NCBI GenBank assembly: GCA_963785755.1
Contig: CAWAXG010000037.1
Coordinates: forward strand, 234,048 to 298,047
DNA length: 64,000 bases
Reading direction: 5' to 3'
From: JACCXG01 sp963785755
GTDB taxonomy: Bacteria; Acidobacteriota; Vicinamibacteria; Vicinamibacterales; 2-12-FULL-66-21
The notes below the pieces were generated by a model, which was not told where the DNA came from, searched no databases, and was given only the letters and a program-made list of their open reading frames with translations. Each line of letters opens with the position of its first letter. Within the stretch, counting starts at the first letter, position 1. Position numbers and translations under genes: made by a program. This document shows positions 55,551 through 64,000 of this stretch, piece after piece.

Positions 55551-55868
55551 GCGACCATCATCCCCAGGTCCCTTCGGGCGCCGCCAATATCGTCACCGGC
55601 TTGACGGTTTTGTCGGCACCGGCACCGATCCGTCCGCGTACGCCTCCTCAGGGTCCGACCTGCCAGGGTGCTGCCTCGGACTTGCCTCGATAACCTCGTA
55701 TCTCCCGTGAACTTAGGGGGAGAGCGGTGGCCGCACACGCTCGCGTCCGCTGGTACTGCTCATGCAATCTCAGCTGAACTCTCCAAAAGGAGGTCGTGTC
55801 GATTGCGGTCCTGCTTCTGCCGCGATTCAGACCTCTCGTGACTTGCTGCCGGTCAGGAGGACCGGGCC

Positions 55869-57467
55869 ATGATTGGCACGACCGTCGGTAAATACCGCAT
55901 CGTCGGACAACTCGGTCGCGGCGCGACCGGTGTCGTCTACAGAGCCGTCGATGATGCGCTCGGTCGTGACGTCGCGATCAAAGCGTTGAATCCGCACGTC
56001 GCGGTGCCCGAGATCCTGAAACGGTTCCGCGCGGAAGCGACAATCCTCGCCAGACTGAGCCACCCCGAGATCGCGACCATCTACGACCTCCTCGCCATCG
56101 ACACCGACTTGTTCATGGTCATGGAGCTGGTGCGTGGGGAAACGCTCGAGAGGGTCCTGGAACGCGTGGGTTCGATGCCGCCCGATCACGCGGGCTATCT
56201 TCTGGACGGGATCCTGTCGGCCCTGGAACACGCTCATCGTGCCGGCATCGTCCACCGCGATCTGAAGCCGGCGAACATCATGGTGACCGAGCTGGGCGCC
56301 ATCAAGATCATGGATTTCGGAATCGCGCGTGTCCGGGGCGCCGAGCACATGACGATCGATGGCTGCACGATCGGGACGCCCGCGTACATGCCGCCGGAAC
56401 AGGTTCTCGGCGAAGAGGTCGACGGACGTGCCGACCTCTATGCGGTCGGCGTCATCCTCTACCGCCTCCTGTCGGGCAAGCTGCCGTTCGACGCCGATGC
56501 TCCGCTGATCATGTTGCAGAAGCAGGTTGCGGAAACGCCACCGCCGCTCAACCTGCACCGCACCGGGCTGCCAGACTGGTGCGAAGCCATCGTCGGGCGC
56601 GCGCTCGCCAAGGCCCCTGCCGATCGATTTCAGACCGCAGAAGAGTTTCGTGCCGCGATCGCGCGCGCGACGGGACTCGCGTCCTCCATCGATCTCGCCA
56701 AGGCGTTCGCCGTTCCAGCCGAGCCGCTCGCTGAGTCGCTTGCGCACGAGGTGCCGCCGGCAACCATGGAGATCGCGCGGACCGAAGCAGTGCCGGCCGC
56801 GCGGGCAAGTGTGATCGCCCTCTCGGCATTCCTGCCCGAACGGGTGCTCACCATGGTGGCACCAGCGAAACGCTTTGCGCGGTCGCGTCAAGGTGCCGGC
56901 CTGCTGCTTGGCGCCGCGGCGCTCGGGATTGTCGTCTACATGGCGGCGGGCGCCTCGGCAGTCGAACCGCCACCCGCGAAGACCGGAGCTTCGCGTCTGT
57001 CGGCACGAGATGCTCCTGCCATTGAGCCGCGGGCGAAGGTGACCGCCGTGATGCCAGCGAAGACGGAGGCCGCGCCGGCGCCCCTCGTATTCCAGACGAA
57101 GGTCGTTCTCTCTGACGGCGAGGAGCGTCGAGAGGAAGATGCGCGATTGTCGCTTGGGGGCGGGCGCGTGAGCGTGACGCCGTATGGCAGCTCGGCCGTC
57201 TTTTCCGTGCCCTATGACAAGGTCGTCGCGATTCGTTACTCGCGCGATCGCGCCTGGAAGCCTCCGAAGAAACTGTCTCGCGCGATCCGACTGGGCGACG
57301 ACGTCCTGGACAAGTTCGGTGTCCGGGACCGCCACCGGATCTCACTGCACACGGACCTCGAGGATGGGTTCGTCGTCATGCGCGTAGATGAGCGGATGGT
57401 CAACAGGGTGATCAAAGCCCTCGAGGACCGTACCGGGCGGAGCGCCCAGGTGGTGTCCGGTCGTTGA
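55869..57467 (+). CDS. Ser/Thr protein kinase, membrane-anchored
   Basis: 532 residues, intact. Kinase domain 9-265: LGRGATGVVYRAVDD, Lys38 (AIKALNP), HRDLKPANIMV, DFGIAR, GTPAYMPPEQ. One TM near 365 (GAGLLLGAAALGIVVYMAAG) and a C-terminal ~110-residue basic domain (FQTKVVLSDGEER, VFSVPYDKVVAIRYSRDR, VDERMVNRVIKALEDRTGR) with no recognised name. The glycine loop is GRGATG, a variant of the common GAGGMG. AGGAGG precedes the ATG. First gene of the kinase-phosphatase-FHA operon. Confidence 0.93.
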   Translation: MIGTTVGKYRIVGQLGRGATGVVYRAVDDALGRDVAIKALNPHVAVPEILKRFRAEATILARLSHPEIATIYDLLAIDTDLFMVMELVRGETLERVLERVGSMPPDHAGYLLDGILSALEHAHRAGIVHRDLKPANIMVTELGAIKIMDFGIARVRGAEHMTIDGCTIGTPAYMPPEQVLGEEVDGRADLYAVGVILYRLLSGKLPFDADAPLIMLQKQVAETPPPLNLHRTGLPDWCEAIVGRALAKAPADRFQTAEEFRAAIARATGLASSIDLAKAFAVPAEPLAESLAHEVPPATMEIARTEAVPAARASVIALSAFLPERVLTMVAPAKRFARSRQGAGLLLGAAALGIVVYMAAGASAVEPPPAKTGASRLSARDAPAIEPRAKVTAVMPAKTEAAPAPLVFQTKVVLSDGEERREEDARLSLGGGRVSVTPYGSSAVFSVPYDKVVAIRYSRDRAWKPPKKLSRAIRLGDDVLDKFGVRDRHRISLHTDLEDGFVVMRVDERMVNRVIKALEDRTGRSAQVVSGR

Positions 57468-57515
57468 CCATAACCGCCGGTGGCGTGTGTTGCGCCGAAG
57501 AGAGAAAGGACCGAC

Positions 57516-58349
57516 ATGCGGCTGCGGGTGGGTGCGGCAACGAACCTGGGACGCGTGCGCGAGATGAACGAGGACGTTTACGAGCTGCGGGTTGCGCAGG
57601 GCGTCTTTGTCGTCTGTGACGGGATGGGAGGCGCGCCGGCCGGAGAGGTTGCCAGCCGGATCGCCGCGGACGTCATCCTTGAACGGCTGAGTCGCGCTGG
57701 CGATGAATGCGCTGCCGTTCGCGCAGAAGAGCAGGGCTTTCGGCCGCCGACGCGCCACCTGGCTGACGCGGTGCGTGAGTCGAATCGCGTCATCTACCGG
57801 CAGGGGCAGAGGGATCCCAGCCAGGCGCACATGGGCACGACCGTCGTCAGCGCGTGGCTTCAGCACGACGTTGCCAGTGTGGCCCACGTGGGCGACAGCC
57901 GGGCCTATCTGTGGCACGGCGGTCGTCTGCAGGTGCTGACTCGCGACCATTCCGTCCTGGAGGCGCTCGCCCGCGAAGGCCTGTCGCATCGGGCCTCGGA
58001 AATTGATGTCGGCCAGCAGGCCATGCTGCTGCGCGTGTTGGGAGGCGAACCCGAGGTCGAGGTCGATCTCGCGGAAGTTCCGGTGGCGTGCGGCGACTAC
58101 CTGCTGCTGTGCAGCGACGGTCTGACGCGCATGGTGCCGGACGCCATGATCGCGGCCGCCATCTCACGGGGCCGCGATCCCCAGCGCATTTGTGACGATC
58201 TGATTGCGACCGCCAATCGCAACGGTGGCGCCGACAACATCACGGCGATCGTGGTGGAAGTGACGGCCGGCTGGTGGCACCGCCTCGCGGTGCGATGGAG
58301 ACGATTCGCTACAGGAGGGTACGATGCCAACGCTCATTCTCAAGTTTGA
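57516..58349 (+). CDS. PP2C-type Ser/Thr protein phosphatase
   Basis: 277 residues. Motifs in order: TNLGRVREMNED, VVCDGMGGAPAGEVAS, GTTVVSAWLQ, HVGDSRAYLW, LTRDHSVLEAL, LLCSDGLTRMVPD, ADNITAIVVEV. All metal-binding Asp residues are present. It should reverse phosphorylation made by the kinase at 55869. ATG 57516 has AAAGGA upstream; the gene lies 49 bases after the kinase. Confidence 0.93.
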   Translation: MRLRVGAATNLGRVREMNEDVYELRVAQGVFVVCDGMGGAPAGEVASRIAADVILERLSRAGDECAAVRAEEQGFRPPTRHLADAVRESNRVIYRQGQRDPSQAHMGTTVVSAWLQHDVASVAHVGDSRAYLWHGGRLQVLTRDHSVLEALAREGLSHRASEIDVGQQAMLLRVLGGEPEVEVDLAEVPVACGDYLLLCSDGLTRMVPDAMIAAAISRGRDPQRICDDLIATANRNGGADNITAIVVEVTAGWWHRLAVRWRRFATGGYDANAHSQV

Positions 58350-59172
58350 AGACCGGGTCCTGAAGGAATATCCGGTGGGAACGGTCGCCACGATCGGCCG
58401 GCTGCCGGACAACACTCTGATCATCGACAACCCCGCCGTCTCGGGCCACCATGCCCGGGTCTTTCTCGATGGCGACTGCTACGTCGTGGAGGATCTCCGG
58501 AGCAAGAACGGCACGTATGTGAATGAACAGCATGTCCTTCGCGCAACGCTGCACGATGGCGACGTGCTGCTCGTCGGCAAACACAAGCTCGTGTTCGACG
58601 CTGCGACAGTTGCAGAGTCCGTCCCTGCCCAACCCGCGCAGCCGACGCCGGGCAAGACCGCATACCTCGACACCAAAAAGCACCGCGCGATGCTGGCCAG
58701 GCTTCGGGACGAACGGACCGCCAAGCAGCAGAAGGCGAAGACCGAGACCCTGGAAGCAGACGGGATTGCCGTGCTGCGGGTCCTCGGCGGGAATGCGGAG
58801 CTGTCCGAGTACATGCTGGCGGGGCAGACTTCGATCATCGGCAAGTCCAGCGAAGCGCTGGTGCGACTCCGCGGATGGTTCAAGCCGAAAACAGCGGCGG
58901 CGATCGTGCGCACCGACACGGGCTATGCGCTGACGGCCGTCGGAGCGAAGACGCTGGTCAATAGTGAGCGCGTGGATGGGCGCCGCGACTTGCGGGACAG
59001 CGACATCGTGGAGGTGGGCGGGCTCATCCTGGAGTTCCGTCTGAACGGTATGGCGGCGACGGACGATTCAACCCAGCGCCGGCCCATCGCTCTAAGCGCA
59101 CCCGCGTTCAATCTGTTGAAAGAACGACGAGCGATCGATGACTCCGCACGTACGAACTTTCAACGGGGATGA
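58324..59172 (+). CDS. FHA-domain protein with a second FHA-like region
   Basis: 282 residues. FHA domain 15-95: GRLPDNTLIIDNPAVSGHHARVF, DLRSKNGTYVNEQHV, DGDVLLVGKHKLVF, with the conserved GR, S-x-x-H and NG contacts for phosphothreonine. A charged linker follows, then a degenerate second FHA (about 155-255: SIIGKSSEALVRLRGWFKPKTAAAIV, KTLVNSERVDGRRDLRDSDIVEVGGLILEF) where the S-x-x-H is missing. GGAGGG precedes ATG, which overlaps the phosphatase end by 26 bases. Likely the phosphoprotein reader of the unit. Confidence 0.9.
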   Translation: MPTLILKFEDRVLKEYPVGTVATIGRLPDNTLIIDNPAVSGHHARVFLDGDCYVVEDLRSKNGTYVNEQHVLRATLHDGDVLLVGKHKLVFDAATVAESVPAQPAQPTPGKTAYLDTKKHRAMLARLRDERTAKQQKAKTETLEADGIAVLRVLGGNAELSEYMLAGQTSIIGKSSEALVRLRGWFKPKTAAAIVRTDTGYALTAVGAKTLVNSERVDGRRDLRDSDIVEVGGLILEFRLNGMAATDDSTQRRPIALSAPAFNLLKERRAIDDSARTNFQRG

Positions 59173-59203
59173 TGGAATAGGGAGGACGGAACAGGGAGGA
59201 TGA

Positions 59204-59238
59204 ATCGGTGATCGGTGATCGGTGATCGGTGATCTGTG
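59204..59238 (+). repeat. 7-bp tandem repeat (ATCGGTG)
   Basis: Four exact ATCGGTG units plus one ATCTGTG, in the 168-bp gap before the cytochrome gene. No coding or clear promoter seen with it. Confidence 0.85.
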
Positions 59239-59340
59239 GGATCGGGACAGGGGACTGGGGCGCGTCTCGGGTACGGCGAACAGGAAGGAGCCGGTTGGTC
59301 CTACGTTGACACCTCCCGACCTCGATCCCACAATACGCCG

Positions 59341-62484
<3,144 letters not shown>

Positions 62485-62494
62485 GGACGTGGTC

Positions 62495-63955
62495 ATGAGC
62501 TGTCAGAAATGTGTGGGAGCGTTGCCGATCGCCGGCCTGTCGCGCCGAGCCGTCCTGAATCGCTTCGGGATGGGCCTGGGCGGCATCGCGCTCGCGAACC
62601 TCGTCAATCCCGCCGAGCTCGCGGCGTCGGTGTTTCAGGATCGCGGCGTGCTCGGCGGGCAATTCCACGTTCCGCCGAAGGCCAGGCGCATCATTTATCT
62701 GTTCATGGCGGGCGGGCCGTCGCAGATGGAGACGTTCGACTACAAGCCCGTGCTGAGCGCGCGCAACGGCGAGCAGCTGCCTGATTCGGTCCGTCAGGGG
62801 CAGCGGCTCACCGGGATGTCCGGCAACCAGTCGTCGCTCCCGCTCGCGGGCTCCCGGTTTGGATTCGCCCGGCACGGTCAGCACGGCACGTGGGTGAGCG
62901 ACCTGCTGCCGCGCACCGCCGCCGTCGTGGACGATCTCTGCATCGTCCGCTCGATGTACACGGAAGCGATCAATCACGATCCCGCGATCACCTTCTTTCA
63001 GAGCGGATCGCAGATCGCCGGGCGGCCGAGCATGGGGGCGTGGATTCACTACGGGCTCGGGAGCGACAACGAGGACCTTCCCGCGTTCGTCGTGCTGATC
63101 ACGCCCGGCAAGGTCGATCAGCCGCTGTACTCGCGCCTGTGGGGCAGCGGGTTCCTGCCGTCGGAGCACCAGGGCGTGCAGTTCCGGAGCGGCAAGGACG
63201 CGGTGCTGTATCTCAGCAACCCGGACGGCGTCTCGCGCGAGGGGCGGCGGCTGCTGCTGGATCGGTTGAAGGATCTGCACGCGCACGCGGCCGAGCGCCT
63301 CGGCGACACGGAGGTGGACGGCCGCATCGCGCATTACGAGATGTCCTATCGCATGCAGGCCAGCGTCCCTGGTGTGATGGACGTGTCGAGCGAAACCGAC
63401 GAGACCTTCGATCTCTACGGCAAGGACTCGCGCACGCCGGGGACGTTCGCCGCCAACTGCCTGCTCGCGCGGCGGCTCGCCGAGCGGGGCGTGAAGGTCG
63501 TGCAGCTCTACCACCAGGGCTGGGATCAGCACGACAACCTGCCGCGCGACATCGAGCGGCAATGCCGCGAGACCGATCAGGCGAGCGCCGCGCTCCTCAT
63601 CGATCTGAAGCGGCGCGGCCTGCTCGACGACACGCTGGTCGTGTGGGGCGGCGAATTCGGGCGGACGAGCTACTCACAAGGCAAGCTGACCGCCACCAAC
63701 TACGGCCGCGATCATCATCCCCGCTGCTTCACGGTGTGGATGGCCGGCGGCGGCGTCAAGGCGGGGCTGGTCTACGGCGCCACCGATGATTTCAGCTACA
63801 ACGTGATCGAGGGCGCCGTGCACGTGCACGATTTCCACGCGACGCTGCTGCACCTGCTCGGCATCGATCACGAGCGGCTCACTTACTTCTATCAGGGACG
63901 CCGGTTCCGGTTGACCGACGTGCACGGCACCGTCGTCAAGGAGCTGCTGGCGTAG
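62495..63955 (+). CDS. DUF1501-family exported protein
   Basis: 486 residues. Twin-arginine-type N-terminus LSRRAVLNRFGMGLGGIALANL, then the DUF1501 core: IIYLFMAGGPSQMETFDYKPVL, MSGNQSSLPLAGSRFGFARHGQHGTWVSDLLP, SMYTEAINHDPAITFFQSGSQIAGRPSMGAWIHYGLGS, VYHQGWDQHDNLP-like KVVQLYHQGWDQHDNLPRD, VVWGGEFGRTSYSQG, GRDHHPRCFTVWMAGGGVKAG. The family is related to the alkaline-phosphatase/sulfatase superfamily by fold. It follows the PSCyt1/DUF1553 gene directly, as usual for this pair. Start at GTG 62489 is possible. Confidence 0.92.
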   Translation: MSCQKCVGALPIAGLSRRAVLNRFGMGLGGIALANLVNPAELAASVFQDRGVLGGQFHVPPKARRIIYLFMAGGPSQMETFDYKPVLSARNGEQLPDSVRQGQRLTGMSGNQSSLPLAGSRFGFARHGQHGTWVSDLLPRTAAVVDDLCIVRSMYTEAINHDPAITFFQSGSQIAGRPSMGAWIHYGLGSDNEDLPAFVVLITPGKVDQPLYSRLWGSGFLPSEHQGVQFRSGKDAVLYLSNPDGVSREGRRLLLDRLKDLHAHAAERLGDTEVDGRIAHYEMSYRMQASVPGVMDVSSETDETFDLYGKDSRTPGTFAANCLLARRLAERGVKVVQLYHQGWDQHDNLPRDIERQCRETDQASAALLIDLKRRGLLDDTLVVWGGEFGRTSYSQGKLTATNYGRDHHPRCFTVWMAGGGVKAGLVYGATDDFSYNVIEGAVHVHDFHATLLHLLGIDHERLTYFYQGRRFRLTDVHGTVVKELLA

Positions 63956-64000
63956 GGCCAGACGTTCGGCATTGCCGCTGAATGCTGGTTCAAATCCCGC

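Overview
The window is high-GC DNA from one bacterial chromosome, most likely an Acidobacteriota of the Vicinamibacteria type. This rests on gene content, not a database search: several PknB-type Ser/Thr kinases with TolB-like propellers or TPR tails, an ECF sigma factor paired with a kinase, an ABC-type 'duplicated orphan permease', a DUF1549/DUF1553 plus DUF1501 pair, CHRD and DUF1080 proteins, and dispersed intergenic repeats. I see no rRNA, tRNA, CRISPR array, transposase or prophage.

Layout. 1-2711: 3' part of a BON-domain lipoprotein, a TetR regulator divergent from a membrane-protein pair, with a good operator/promoter between them. 2841-7489: a solute-binding lipoprotein, a membrane histidine kinase and an NtrC-type sigma-54 activator, tightly packed. 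7868-10891: a VIT/VWA secreted protein, a short exosortase and two small ORFs, all overlapping. 11527-20770: ECF sigma factor, two large Ser/Thr kinases (one with formylglycine-enzyme-like and hydrolase modules), intradiol dioxygenase, a broken WD40 gene, rhodanese. 20797-24144: hypothetical, di-haem peroxidase, phosphatase-like secreted protein, secreted hypothetical. 24514-30466: MFS transporter and a ferric-type ABC importer operon. 30564-36962: a Cus/Czc-type RND heavy-metal efflux operon with a His-rich exported protein upstream. 37103-42064: mixed housekeeping and hypothetical genes interleaved with repeats. 42331-55522: two kinases, CHRD lipoprotein, RMF-like protein, duplicated permease, esterase, S9 peptidase. 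55869-59172: kinase, PP2C phosphatase and FHA protein in one operon. 59341-63955: the cytochrome/DUF1553 plus DUF1501 pair.

At least ten genes are split by frameshifts, and most of the junctions I could inspect sit at short homopolymers. Single-base assembly errors are therefore the leading explanation, and the affected genes are annotated here as whole reconstructed loci. The WD40 gene at 18822-19831 is the exception with too many breaks to be called intact.

The most interesting points are a ~180-bp dispersed element with inverted ends and a covarying hairpin (three copies), the VIT/exosortase operon, two kinase genes that appear to be leaderless, and a membrane-tethered protein resembling ribosome modulation factor.
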